A stretch of 64,000 bases of DNA from SOIA01 sp964348015 (GTDB lineage: Bacteria > Acidobacteriota > Aminicenantia > Aminicenantales > Aminicenantaceae). This document shows positions 17,138 through 25,290 of this stretch, piece after piece (within the stretch, counting starts at the first letter, position 1; the number at the start of each line of letters is the position of its first letter). The position numbers and the translations under genes were made by a program. The notes below the pieces were generated by a model. It worked only from the letters and a program-made list of their open reading frames with translations, was not told where the DNA came from and searched no databases. The stretch lies in assembly GCA_964348015.1 (NCBI GenBank), contig CAYGBC010000042.1, positions 1-64,000 on the forward strand. Reading direction: 5' to 3'.

Positions 17138-18979
17138 ATGAATACTCCTCTTCATTACGGATACCACGGGAAAATCCTCGAGATCGACCTCACTGAAGGA
17201 CGAGTTCAGGTCACTCCTCTCGAGTCCGCAACAATAGAAGGCTATCTGGGGGGAAGAGGTCTGGCGACGCGTATCTTCATGGATGAGATCGATCCGAGAT
17301 GTGATCCTCTTGGGGCAGATAACATGCTGGTCATTGCCACGTCCCCTCTCATCGGAACACGCGCCCCGACGGCCTGCCGCGGGCACATGGTCTTCAAATC
17401 TCCGCTGACCGGATTGATCGGAAGTTCAAACTGCGGCGGCTCATGGGCGAATTATTTCAAGTCCACCGGATATGACGTTCTCTTGATCAAGGGCAAAGCC
17501 GGAGATCCGGTGATGATCGACATCGGCCCGGATGCAGTCGAGATCGCATCCGCACAAGACTGCTGGGGCCTGGATGCTTACCAAACAACCGAAAAATTGA
17601 CTAAAGACAGCCCTCCGGGTGGCCGACCCCGCATACTCTGCATAGGACCTGCGGGTGAAAATCTCGTTCTGATCTCATCGATCATCAATGATAAAAGTAG
17701 AGCCTACGGCCGTTCAGGTTCCGGAGCTGTTTTCGGCAGCAAAAACCTCAAAGCCATCCGGGTTTTCGGGAAACAGAAAATACATATCCATGACACCGAT
17801 AAATTTCAATCTGGTATGGACCAGGCTTTCTACCTGATGAAAGCCGCCCCCATCACCAAGCGGTTGATGAGAGAGCTCGGAACCTCAGGTCTTCTCAAAC
17901 TCATCGACATCATGGACATGCTGCCCCATAAGAACTTTCAGGACAACGTGCATGAGGATCAAGACCTGGACAAAATTTCTGGAGAAACACTGAGTAAAAA
18001 GATCCTGGAACGTCCGGGAGGCTGTTTCGGCTGTCCGATAGCCTGCCAGCGCCACACCCGGCTGGGCGAGAAAAAAGGCGAAGGCCCGGAATACGAGACC
18101 ATCGTGATGACCGGACTCGACTGCGGGATCTATGACCTCGAATCCATCACTCTCGCCAACTACCGCCTTAATGAGCTGGGGATAGACACCATCAGTTTTG
18201 GTGGAACACTGGCCTGTGCGATGGAGCTTTTCGAGCGCGGCATCATGACTCCCGAAGAAACGGATGGGAGGAAACTCCGTTTTGGGAATGGAGAAGTCCT
18301 CAAGGAAATGGTGGAACAAACCGCCTACAGAAAGGGTATAGGGGATAGGCTTGCGGACGGTTCTTTTCGCTTAGCCAGCGCATTGAACCATCCGGAATAC
18401 TCGATGAGTGTAAGCAAACTGGAGATCCCTGCCTACGACCCCAGAGCATCCTTCACTCAAGCGTTGGGCTACATGACATCACCCACCGGCGCATGCCATC
18501 TGAGAGGGGGGTATGCCGTCTCTCTGGCGTTCTTCGGAGGGACAAGAGAGATTCCTCGCTTCAGCATGCTTCAGTCACCGATCGCAATCATGAACATGCA
18601 AAACCTCGGCATCATTCAGGACTGCCTGGGCATCTGCCGTTTTACAGGATTTGCTTTTTCCACAGAACCCTGGTCGCGCATGGTGAGTGCGGTCACCGGC
18701 CTGGACTTTTCCACCTCCAGGCTGGAAGAGATCTCCAACAGAATCGCTACGTTAGAGAGGGCATTCAACCTGGCTGCGGGATTGGACCCGGAAGAGGAAA
18801 CTTTGCCCGAGCGTTTCTCTCAAGAATCCATCAAGGTCGAGGGAGAAGACAAGCTCATCCCCAGAGAAACCGCAGAAAAAATGAAAGCCGACTATTATCA
18901 CGTTCGGGGATGGGATAAAGAAGGAAAACCCCCACAGAGTCTTCTCGGTGACTTGAAACTCAAAGGGAATAAAAAATGA
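17138..18979 (+). CDS. Aldehyde:ferredoxin oxidoreductase family tungsten/molybdenum enzyme
   Basis: AOR-type enzymes oxidise aldehydes to carboxylic acids with ferredoxin, using a tungsto- or molybdopterin and one 4Fe-4S cluster. The 613-residue length is normal. The cluster ligands are C296, C299 and C303 (CFGCPIAC) and a fourth Cys in DCLGIC (C500). GYLGGRGLATRIFMDEI, GSSNCGGSWANYFKSTGYD and GSGAVFGSKNLKAIRVFG are pterin/N-terminal domain motifs. The last codons overlap the ATG of the tandem aldolase by 4 bp (ATGA), so the two are translationally coupled; an aldolase product such as lactaldehyde would be a natural substrate. Cofactor-synthesis genes are not in the window. Confidence 0.92.
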   Translation: MNTPLHYGYHGKILEIDLTEGRVQVTPLESATIEGYLGGRGLATRIFMDEIDPRCDPLGADNMLVIATSPLIGTRAPTACRGHMVFKSPLTGLIGSSNCGGSWANYFKSTGYDVLLIKGKAGDPVMIDIGPDAVEIASAQDCWGLDAYQTTEKLTKDSPPGGRPRILCIGPAGENLVLISSIINDKSRAYGRSGSGAVFGSKNLKAIRVFGKQKIHIHDTDKFQSGMDQAFYLMKAAPITKRLMRELGTSGLLKLIDIMDMLPHKNFQDNVHEDQDLDKISGETLSKKILERPGGCFGCPIACQRHTRLGEKKGEGPEYETIVMTGLDCGIYDLESITLANYRLNELGIDTISFGGTLACAMELFERGIMTPEETDGRKLRFGNGEVLKEMVEQTAYRKGIGDRLADGSFRLASALNHPEYSMSVSKLEIPAYDPRASFTQALGYMTSPTGACHLRGGYAVSLAFFGGTREIPRFSMLQSPIAIMNMQNLGIIQDCLGICRFTGFAFSTEPWSRMVSAVTGLDFSTSRLEEISNRIATLERAFNLAAGLDPEEETLPERFSQESIKVEGEDKLIPRETAEKMKADYYHVRGWDKEGKPPQSLLGDLKLKGNKK

Positions 18980-20298
18980 CCCGAAAAAAATGGAAAGTCA
19001 GCGAAGAGCTCATCCGCCTGTTCCAGGCCGTCGGACGCGCATCCCTTCTGTATGATATCCAGGACAGCCACAGCGGCAACATGGCCGTTCAGTGGAAAGA
19101 TGAGAACAATCAGACGAAGTTGGCCATCACATCCACAGGATCCCAGAAGGGAGACCTCGAACCGAACCAGATATGTTCCCTCTCCCCTTCAGAGACCGAT
19201 TTTGGATATTACAAGGCTTCCTCCGAGACGGATATTCATGCCCGCATCCTAGCTCAGAAGGATGCGAACGCTTCGATGCACTGCCACACCAAAGACCTGA
19301 TCATCGCCACGCTGGATGACGAAGAAAAACCTGCGCCACCCGCGCCCTTTATCCCGGTCGACCCGCTCGGGCACTATCATCTCGGAGGCTATGTCCCTGT
19401 GGACTGGTTTGAGGTGCCGAGCGGATCATCTGAGATGGCGGACACAATCCCAGAAAGGCTGGCCCGCCACCCTGTCACTGTGGTTCAGGCGCACGGCACT
19501 TTCTCCAGAGGACGAACGCTCAAAGAAGCCTTTTTTTTGATCTGTGTCGCAAACAACTCAGGCGCCGTAGTCCGGCACGCCAGTCGATTGGGCGTGGATA
19601 TCCAGAAACTGAGGAAAGCGATCCAATCTGATCCAGGCGCGCATTTTCCGTATCCTCCGACCGCATACACGATCGAAAGGGACGACATCTGCGATTTTCC
19701 AGAAGAAAAGGAGATCGTCGGAGAATTCAGAAAAACAGGGGCAAGAATCTTTGAATCCCGGCTGTCCCCATTCCACACAGGCTCCATTTCGATCCGCGGT
19801 GCCCGGACGATGCTCTGTGCACACAAAGCCTCCATGCCCCGGGAGATCGGGGGGCCTCTTCGGGAAGTTCCCCTCTCTATGGAAAAATCAGACCCCCCGG
19901 AACTGGAGATCCACAAAAGAATCTACGCGGAGAGCAACTTTCAGACCATTATCCACTGCCACATTCCAGAAGCCGAGGCCTTTTCCCATTCCACAAATCC
20001 CGGAGAAACCGACCCGATCGACCGCATCGTCCCGATCGATGCCGAAGGAAGCTTCCTCTACCTTGTGATACCCGTTCTTCCCCCCCGACATGATTTCGAA
20101 CAGTTTCTCCGGCTGCTTCATGATTACAAGGTTGTGATAATCAGAGGCGGCGGAGTGTGGGGCGTGGGAGCTCAATCCCTGTCTGAAGTCCTCCATCACC
20201 CCTCCTCAGTCCGGGAAATCTGCATTTACCGGATGGGTGCCCTGGAACGAGGACTCGACCTGAAAAAAATGGAACCCCAAAAAGCCAAGAGATGGTAA
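18976..20298 (+). CDS. Tandem (duplicated) class II aldolase/adducin-domain protein
   Basis: Class II aldolases split sugar phosphates such as fuculose- or rhamnulose-1-phosphate into DHAP and lactaldehyde, using Zn. The usual protein is about 210-270 residues; this one has 440 because two domains are fused. Domain 1 (about 10-210) has DSHSGNMAV, the Glu of SSETDIHA (E84), HCH (H102, H104) and the third ligand in QAHGTFSRG (H173). Domain 2 (about 255-425) repeats HTGSISIRG, a Glu (ELEIHKRI) and HCH (H327, H329), but the third His is replaced by Gly (IIRGGGVWG, G392). So domain 2 probably lacks a complete zinc site. It overlaps the AOR gene by 4 bp. Substrate is inferred from context only. Confidence 0.88.
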   Translation: MTRKKWKVSEELIRLFQAVGRASLLYDIQDSHSGNMAVQWKDENNQTKLAITSTGSQKGDLEPNQICSLSPSETDFGYYKASSETDIHARILAQKDANASMHCHTKDLIIATLDDEEKPAPPAPFIPVDPLGHYHLGGYVPVDWFEVPSGSSEMADTIPERLARHPVTVVQAHGTFSRGRTLKEAFFLICVANNSGAVVRHASRLGVDIQKLRKAIQSDPGAHFPYPPTAYTIERDDICDFPEEKEIVGEFRKTGARIFESRLSPFHTGSISIRGARTMLCAHKASMPREIGGPLREVPLSMEKSDPPELEIHKRIYAESNFQTIIHCHIPEAEAFSHSTNPGETDPIDRIVPIDAEGSFLYLVIPVLPPRHDFEQFLRLLHDYKVVIIRGGGVWGVGAQSLSEVLHHPSSVREICIYRMGALERGLDLKKMEPQKAKRW

Positions 20299-20304
20299 AT
20301 ATTT

Positions 20305-20340
20305 TTATTCTAGACTGTCCCCACTTTTTTTCCTGAAAAA
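20305..20340. repeat. Degraded GGGACAGTCCC-family remnant
   Basis: AGACTGTCCCC followed by a T-run resembles one end of the GGGACAGTCCC element and may double as a terminator for the aldolase gene, just upstream. Confidence 0.4.
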
Positions 20341-20355
20341 ATCGCTTGTTGTACC

Positions 20356-20510
20356 TGCTCAATAATTTGGTAACGCGTTTTGAATGTCATTGCGAACGGA
20401 GTGAAGCAATCTCATAGAAATTAATGTATTTTTTCTTATGGGATTGCCACGCTGAGCTCGCAATGACACTTTTATCTTCGACGGATAGAAAAAAGTGTTA
20501 TCTAACTCCT
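20356..20510. repeat. TCATTGCGAGCGAAG-family element, copy B
   Basis: Outer ends CTCAATAATTTGGTAACGC (left) and AAAGTGTTATCTAACTCC (right) flank inner arms TGTCATTGCGAACGGAG and GCTCGCAATGACAC. The same outer and inner layout occurs at 54932-55146, so the whole unit of about 150-210 bp behaves as one element between convergent genes. Confidence 0.75.
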
Positions 20511-20531
20511 ACGCACAGGCACTTGTCCTTT

Positions 20532-21800
20532 TTAGAGTCGTTTTTTCGTCACATCTATGTCATAACGGTTTACTTCATCGATCCATGACTCTCCAGAGGG
20601 AACATTCATCTTCAAGCAGAAATAATCCCAGACAGCGCCAAAAGGCATGGTTTTGAGCTCTTCCAGGAGCGCCAGACGGGCAAAATTATTCCCGGCTTCC
20701 TCCAATTTTCTCAATTTCTTTTGCGGCTCCAAGAGAGCGATCAACAGAGCCTTTTGTGCGGCTCTGGCCCCGACCACCCATGCGCCGACACGGTTCATAC
20801 TCGCATCAAAAAAATCAAGAGCAAAGTGGACGCGATTCAAAGCGCCGCACCTAACGATCTCTTCAGAAAGACTTCTCACTTCATCATTCAGATTGACCAC
20901 ATGGTCGCTGTCCCAGCGCACTCCCCGGCTGAGATGAAGAAGGAGCTCACCAGAGAACTGGAGTATGGCAGATATCTTATCTCCAATCGATTCAGTGGGA
21001 TGAAAATGTCCTGTATCAAGACAGAGCATTATTCCCTTTGATAACGCGTAACCCATGTAAAACTCATGAGAACCCACGACAAAAGACTCACTGCCAATCC
21101 CAAATAATTTGCTCTCGACAGCATCCTTCATCTCCGAGGAGCTGAAATCCTCAGAATAAATCTCATCCAGAGTTTCTTTGAGCAGCGCGCGATGTGTCCA
21201 GCGGTCCACAGGGCTGTCTTTTGTGCCATCAGGAATCCAGAGATTGTGGATGCAGGGGCTCTTGAGTGACCGGCCCATATGGGCACTGATCGCGCGGCAT
21301 CGCTTCACGTGTTCGATCCAGAATTCACGAGTCTTTTTCTCCTTGCTGCTCAGAGTGAAACCAGACTCTGCTCGGGGATGGGAAAAACAGGTTGCGTTAA
21401 AGTCCAGCTGAATGTTCCTCTTTTGGGCCCAATCTACCCAGCTCTGATAATGCCCCGGCTCAACTTCATCCCGGTCGACAGTCTTTTCTCCGAAATCTCC
21501 GTACATCGCGTGCAGGTTCAGCCTCTTCGGTCCAGGTATCAAGGAAAAAGCTTTATCCAAATCCTTCCGGAGCTCTTCGAGCGATCTCGCTTTCCCTGGA
21601 TAACTGCCCGTCGCCTGGATCCCGCCACCTCCAGACGGCGAATCTGATATCTCAAACCCGCGCACATCATCTCCATGCCAGCATGGGAGGGAAAGGGGAA
21701 CTTTTCCTAACTCCTTCAGCGCATTATCGGAATTGATTCCCATACGGGAGTACTGCTGCTGAGCGAATGCGTAAGCCTTTTCAATCCTATCCGCATTCAT
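20532..21800 (-). CDS. rhaA: L-rhamnose isomerase
   Basis: RhaA converts L-rhamnose to L-rhamnulose. The 422-residue length matches E. coli RhaA (419). The N-terminal part SLPCWHGDDVRGFE, GGGGIQATGSYPGKARS and IPGPKRLNLHAMYGDFGE are unmistakable family motifs; the metal and active-site segments FVVGSHEFYMGYALSKGIMLCLDTGHFHPTE and HLSRGVRWDSDHVVNLND follow. It has a strong Shine-Dalgarno (GAGGAGGG) and its own promoter. No rhaB (kinase) or rhaD is adjacent; the fused class II aldolase just across the repeat on the other strand could fill the aldolase role. Confidence 0.97.
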   Translation of the reverse strand: MNADRIEKAYAFAQQQYSRMGINSDNALKELGKVPLSLPCWHGDDVRGFEISDSPSGGGGIQATGSYPGKARSLEELRKDLDKAFSLIPGPKRLNLHAMYGDFGEKTVDRDEVEPGHYQSWVDWAQKRNIQLDFNATCFSHPRAESGFTLSSKEKKTREFWIEHVKRCRAISAHMGRSLKSPCIHNLWIPDGTKDSPVDRWTHRALLKETLDEIYSEDFSSSEMKDAVESKLFGIGSESFVVGSHEFYMGYALSKGIMLCLDTGHFHPTESIGDKISAILQFSGELLLHLSRGVRWDSDHVVNLNDEVRSLSEEIVRCGALNRVHFALDFFDASMNRVGAWVVGARAAQKALLIALLEPQKKLRKLEEAGNNFARLALLEELKTMPFGAVWDYFCLKMNVPSGESWIDEVNRYDIDVTKKRL

Positions 21801-21873
21801 TATTAACCCTCCTCAATGAAATCACTCTGAAGCTTGACATGCCTTCTGATCGAAGATACCGTTTATTCCTCTG

Positions 21874-21902
21874 CAATTACCATACAACTCCTATCCTGTC
21901 AA
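21874..21902 (-). promoter_or_regulatory. Promoter of rhaA
   Basis: The minus strand reads TTGACA, 17 bp, TAATTG, giving transcription start near 21867 and a leader of about 65 nt before the rhaA ATG. Confidence 0.55.
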
Positions 21903-21980
21903 TGCTATGATATGATAAACACCCATGCCGGAGGTTAAGAGCGGACTCCTCTTGGATAATAAGCGATGCGGAAAGAAACG

Positions 21981-23024
21981 ATGACCCCTCGGGAGAGATG
22001 GCTGGCCGTCCTCAACCGCCAGAAACCAGACCGTGTCCCGATGGACTACTGGGCCACACCCGAAGCCACTGAAAAAACCATGGCCTATCTCAACTGCCTC
22101 AGCGAGAGGGAGATGCTGGAGAAACTCCATGTGGATTTCGCAGTGGAAGTCAAGCCTTCTTACACGGGCCCGCCTGTCTCTGCGCGGCAGGATGAATTCG
22201 GGTGCAAGTATCAGGATGTCGGTTACGGAACGGGAGTGTACGAGGAATGTGTATTTCATCCCCTGGCGAAGTTTCAATCAGTTGAAGAAATCAAGCGGTC
22301 CTACACCTGGCCTGATCCGGACTGGTGGGACTACAGCGGGATCCAGAAGCAGCTCAAAGGAAACGAGGAATACCCCATTCAGGGCGGAAATTACGAGCCT
22401 TTCCTGACCTACAAGAAGCTTCGAGGAGAGGAACAGGCTTACATTGACCTGGCAGTGAATCCAGAGATCGTCCATTACTGTCTTGACAAACTTCTTCATC
22501 TGGGGCACGAGAATACACGACGCATACTCGAACAGATTCCAGGCAAAGTGATGCTCTCGTACGTAGCCGAAGATATGGGAGGCCAGGAAGACCTTCTTTT
22601 TTCTCCTGACAGCATACGCGAGTTCCTCATCCCGAGGATGAGGAAAGTCATCGAATTCATCCATCAGGCCGGCGCCTACGTTTTTCATCATAACGACGGG
22701 AGTATCCGACGCATCATTCCGGATATGATCGAAGCCGGAATCGACATCTTGAATCCTATTCAGTGGCGCTGCAAAAACATGAACCGTGCAGAGATCAAAC
22801 TCAACTTCGGAGACAGCGTGATCCTTCACGGCGGAATGGACAACCAGCAAACTCTTCCGTTTGGCAGCGTGGACGATGTTAGGGAAGAAGTAGTGGACAA
22901 CCTCCGTATTCTGGGAAAGGGAGGCGGTTACATCCTGGCTCCCTGTCATAATATCCAGCCCGTGACACCCCCAGAGAACATCGTCGCGATGTATGAAACC
23001 GGGTACGAAAACGGCTGGACATGA
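21981..23024 (+). CDS. Uroporphyrinogen-decarboxylase-family protein, second paralogue
   Basis: A 347-residue URO-D-fold protein, start MTPRERWLAVLNRQKPDRVP with GGAAAG upstream; an in-frame ATG at 21966 is the alternative. Characteristic later segments are LFSPDSIREFLIPRMRKVIEFIHQAG, FHHNDGSIRRIIPDMIEAGIDILNPIQ and GGGYILAPCHNIQPVTPPENI. Compared with the paralogue at 14484 it has HHNDG where that one has HTCGG, and LAPCHN where that one has LAPSDH, so the two probably use different substrates or metal ligands. The group includes methyltransferases and decarboxylases of unknown substrates. It lies divergent from rhaA, and both probably share the intergenic control region. Confidence 0.8.
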   Translation: MTPRERWLAVLNRQKPDRVPMDYWATPEATEKTMAYLNCLSEREMLEKLHVDFAVEVKPSYTGPPVSARQDEFGCKYQDVGYGTGVYEECVFHPLAKFQSVEEIKRSYTWPDPDWWDYSGIQKQLKGNEEYPIQGGNYEPFLTYKKLRGEEQAYIDLAVNPEIVHYCLDKLLHLGHENTRRILEQIPGKVMLSYVAEDMGGQEDLLFSPDSIREFLIPRMRKVIEFIHQAGAYVFHHNDGSIRRIIPDMIEAGIDILNPIQWRCKNMNRAEIKLNFGDSVILHGGMDNQQTLPFGSVDDVREEVVDNLRILGKGGGYILAPCHNIQPVTPPENIVAMYETGYENGWT

Positions 23025-23056
23025 AACAACTTTAGGCACAAGAAATAAAAAGGACA

Positions 23057-23077
23057 AAAAGGGGCCAGGCCCCTTTT
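23057..23077. terminator. Bidirectional-looking terminator hairpin
   Basis: AAAAGGGG and CCCCTTTT close a 5-nt loop (CCAGG), with A-runs on the left and T on the right. It follows the URO-D-family gene and precedes the asnS promoter. Confidence 0.55.
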
Positions 23078-23108
23078 AAACTTTCAAAGGGTGAGGATTT
23101 TTAAGGGT

Positions 23109-23137
23109 TTGACCTTAATCTCTTAATCTCATATAAT
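23109..23137 (+). promoter_or_regulatory. asnS promoter (leaderless configuration)
   Basis: TTGACC, 17 bp, TATAAT. Transcription is expected near 23143-23145, only a few bases before the asnS ATG at 23147, and no Shine-Dalgarno exists between the -10 and the ATG. Confidence 0.7.
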
Positions 23138-23146
23138 TTTCCAGAA

Positions 23147-24439
23147 ATGAAATGGGTATACATTGAAAACATCGCCGACTTCAAAGACAAGGAAGTTGAA
23201 ATCCGAGGGTGGGTGTACAACAAGCGCTCAAGCGGCAAAGCCCGTTTTTTGCTGATCAGGGACGGAACCGGAATTCTCCAGGGAACCATCTTCAGTGCAG
23301 AGAAGGACCATCCTCTCTTTCCGAAATTCGACACATTGACCCAAGAGTCCTCGCTTGCGGTCCGGGGACGAGTCAAAGAGGACAAAAGAGCCCCCGGAGG
23401 ATTCGAGCTCGAAATCGAAGATATTGAGGTCATTCAGGTCGCGAAGGACTATCCTATCACCCCCAAGGAACACAGCACGCCTTTTCTGATGGAGCACCGG
23501 CATCTCTGGCTGCGATCTCGGAAACAGCACGCGATTCTCCAGGTCAGGACCGAACTCATCAAATCCATACGAGATTTTTTCGACGGCAGAGGCTTCCGCT
23601 TGATGGACACACCCATCCTGACTCCGAGCGCCTGCGAAGGAACCACGACTCTTTTCGAAACCGAATACTTCGAACAGAAAGCCTACCTGAGCCAGAGCGG
23701 CCAGCTCTACAACGAAGCCACCGCGATGGCCTTCGGGAAAGTCTACTGTTTCGGACCCACATTCAGGGCAGAAAAATCGAAAACCAGAAGACACCTGATC
23801 GAATTCTGGATGGTCGAGCCCGAAGTGGCTTTTGCCACTCTGGAGGACACGATCGAGCTCGGCGAAGACCTTGTCGTCTACATCATCGAGCGGATACTGG
23901 AGCAGAACCAGAACGAGCTTGAGGTCCTCGAAAGAGATACTCAGCCCCTTGAGAAGATTAAAAAGCCTTTTCCTCGGATCACTTACGATGAGGCGGTGAA
24001 AAAAGTCACCGAAAAGGGCTCAAAAATAGAATGGGGAGATGATTTTGGGGCTCCGGAAGAAACACTCCTGTCTGAGATATTCGACCATCCTGTCTCGGTG
24101 ACCCATTTTCCGGCCAAAATCAAAGCGTTTTACATGCAGCCGGATCCAGAGCGCTCGGATCTCGTGCTCGGAGTGGACATGATCGCCTCAGAGGGATACG
24201 GAGAAATCATCGGAGGAGGACAGCGCATTCACGACCTGAAACTTTTGGAACAGAAGATCAAGGAACACAAACTGCCCCGGGAAGCCTATGAATGGTACGC
24301 GGATCTCAGAAAATACGGGTCTGTCCCTCACGCGGGATTCGGACTCGGCATTGAAAGAACTCTCGCCTGGATATGCAAGATCAAGCATATCCGGGAGACT
24401 ATTCCTTTCCCCCGCCTCCTGTACAAGATCTATCCCTGA
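23147..24439 (+). CDS. asnS: Asparaginyl-tRNA synthetase
   Basis: A class IIb synthetase of 430 residues that charges tRNA(Asn). The N-terminal OB anticodon-binding fold (VEIRGWVYNKRSSGKARFLLIRDGTG) is followed by motif 2 (FGPTFRAEKSKTRRHLIEFWMVEPEVAF) and motif 3 (GFGLGIERTLAWI). YLSQSGQLYNEATAM and the Asn-specific sites distinguish it from AspRS. It fits the family start at MKWVYIENIADF. Because the promoter ends 9 bp before the ATG, the mRNA is probably leaderless, unusual for this genome whose other genes have Shine-Dalgarno sites. Confidence 0.95.
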   Translation: MKWVYIENIADFKDKEVEIRGWVYNKRSSGKARFLLIRDGTGILQGTIFSAEKDHPLFPKFDTLTQESSLAVRGRVKEDKRAPGGFELEIEDIEVIQVAKDYPITPKEHSTPFLMEHRHLWLRSRKQHAILQVRTELIKSIRDFFDGRGFRLMDTPILTPSACEGTTTLFETEYFEQKAYLSQSGQLYNEATAMAFGKVYCFGPTFRAEKSKTRRHLIEFWMVEPEVAFATLEDTIELGEDLVVYIIERILEQNQNELEVLERDTQPLEKIKKPFPRITYDEAVKKVTEKGSKIEWGDDFGAPEETLLSEIFDHPVSVTHFPAKIKAFYMQPDPERSDLVLGVDMIASEGYGEIIGGGQRIHDLKLLEQKIKEHKLPREAYEWYADLRKYGSVPHAGFGLGIERTLAWICKIKHIRETIPFPRLLYKIYP

Positions 24440-24521
24440 TCCCATTATCATTTGCTTTCTTGAATCGGAAACTGTATCATTTGAGCCTTTCAAACAAACT
24501 GGAGCCTGATGCGGCCCGAGC

Positions 24522-25112
24522 ATGGACCAAAAAATATCAAAATTCGTTTTTAAAAACCGCCGGTATATTCATGTCGCTGTTGCTCTAGGACCCATTCCGT
24601 TCAAGTATTTGTTGGGAGGAACATCCACTCTGCTCCTGTGGATTGCGGGTTTTGTCCTGATGCTGGCCGGCATAACGTTCAGAGCCCATTCTGCCGGTTA
24701 TCTCGCAGGTGCCCACACGACAACGACGGTCAACGCTGATTATGTCTGCACATCCGGTCCTTTTGCCTATATCAGGAATCCGCTTTATCTGGGGAATTTC
24801 ATCATAGGCCTCTCTCTGTGCATAGCCTTCAACGAATGGTACGGCTACCTTGTTTTTGCGCTTCATTTCATCTCGGTCTACTCGATTATGATTCCCTACG
24901 AAGAAAAGTTTTTAGCAGACAAATTTGGTGAGAAGTACACAGAATACCGCGCTCACGTGCGGAGATTCATTCCCAGGCTGAAACCATTCAAAGGGAGAGC
25001 GCCCGTCGCATCAAACTTCAAACTTGGCATTTCGAGCGAAAAATATTATTTTCTGATCCTTATCCTGATTTTCGCGATTCTTTATTTCCTGTTTGTCGGG
25101 GTCAAACTTTGA
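24522..25112 (+). CDS. Isoprenylcysteine carboxyl methyltransferase (ICMT)-like membrane protein
   Basis: A 196-residue inner-membrane protein with about five hydrophobic segments. The catalytic core VCTSGPFAYIRNPLYLGNFIIG followed by YEEKFLADKFGEKYTEYRAHVRRFIPR is the hallmark of the ICMT/PEMT superfamily, SAM-dependent methylation of lipid or isoprenoid substrates at the membrane. Bacterial members rarely have prenyl-Cys substrates, so the true substrate is unknown. Its TGA stop lies inside the left arm of a long inverted repeat. Downstream is the rimO operon. Confidence 0.8.
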   Translation: MDQKISKFVFKNRRYIHVAVALGPIPFKYLLGGTSTLLLWIAGFVLMLAGITFRAHSAGYLAGAHTTTTVNADYVCTSGPFAYIRNPLYLGNFIIGLSLCIAFNEWYGYLVFALHFISVYSIMIPYEEKFLADKFGEKYTEYRAHVRRFIPRLKPFKGRAPVASNFKLGISSEKYYFLILILIFAILYFLFVGVKL

Positions 25113-25232
25113 TAACTTTGATAGTTTAAAAAGATTGCCTCGTTACGCAGAAAAAGGATTAATCTAATATTATCGATTGAGTTCTGTTAAATTTTGATTG
25201 TTTAGAGTTAATAGTTATCAAAGTTATCAAAG
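25107..25232. repeat. Inverted repeat with 17-bp perfect arms, AT-rich core
   Basis: Left arm CTTTGATAACTTTGATA (25107-25123) and its exact complement (25216-25232) flank about 92 bp of AT-rich DNA. Each arm is itself a near-duplicate of TTTGATA. It may be a small non-autonomous mobile element or a folded mRNA end. Confidence 0.7.
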
Positions 25233-25290
25233 CCTGACTCCGATCATCCTGGTTTACTAAAAACAAGCAACCCTTTACAATTGAATTGAT

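Noticed and set aside
22278..23057. 259-residue minus-strand frame in the URO-D gene
   Set aside because: Antisense to a full URO-D-family protein with conserved motifs on the plus strand.
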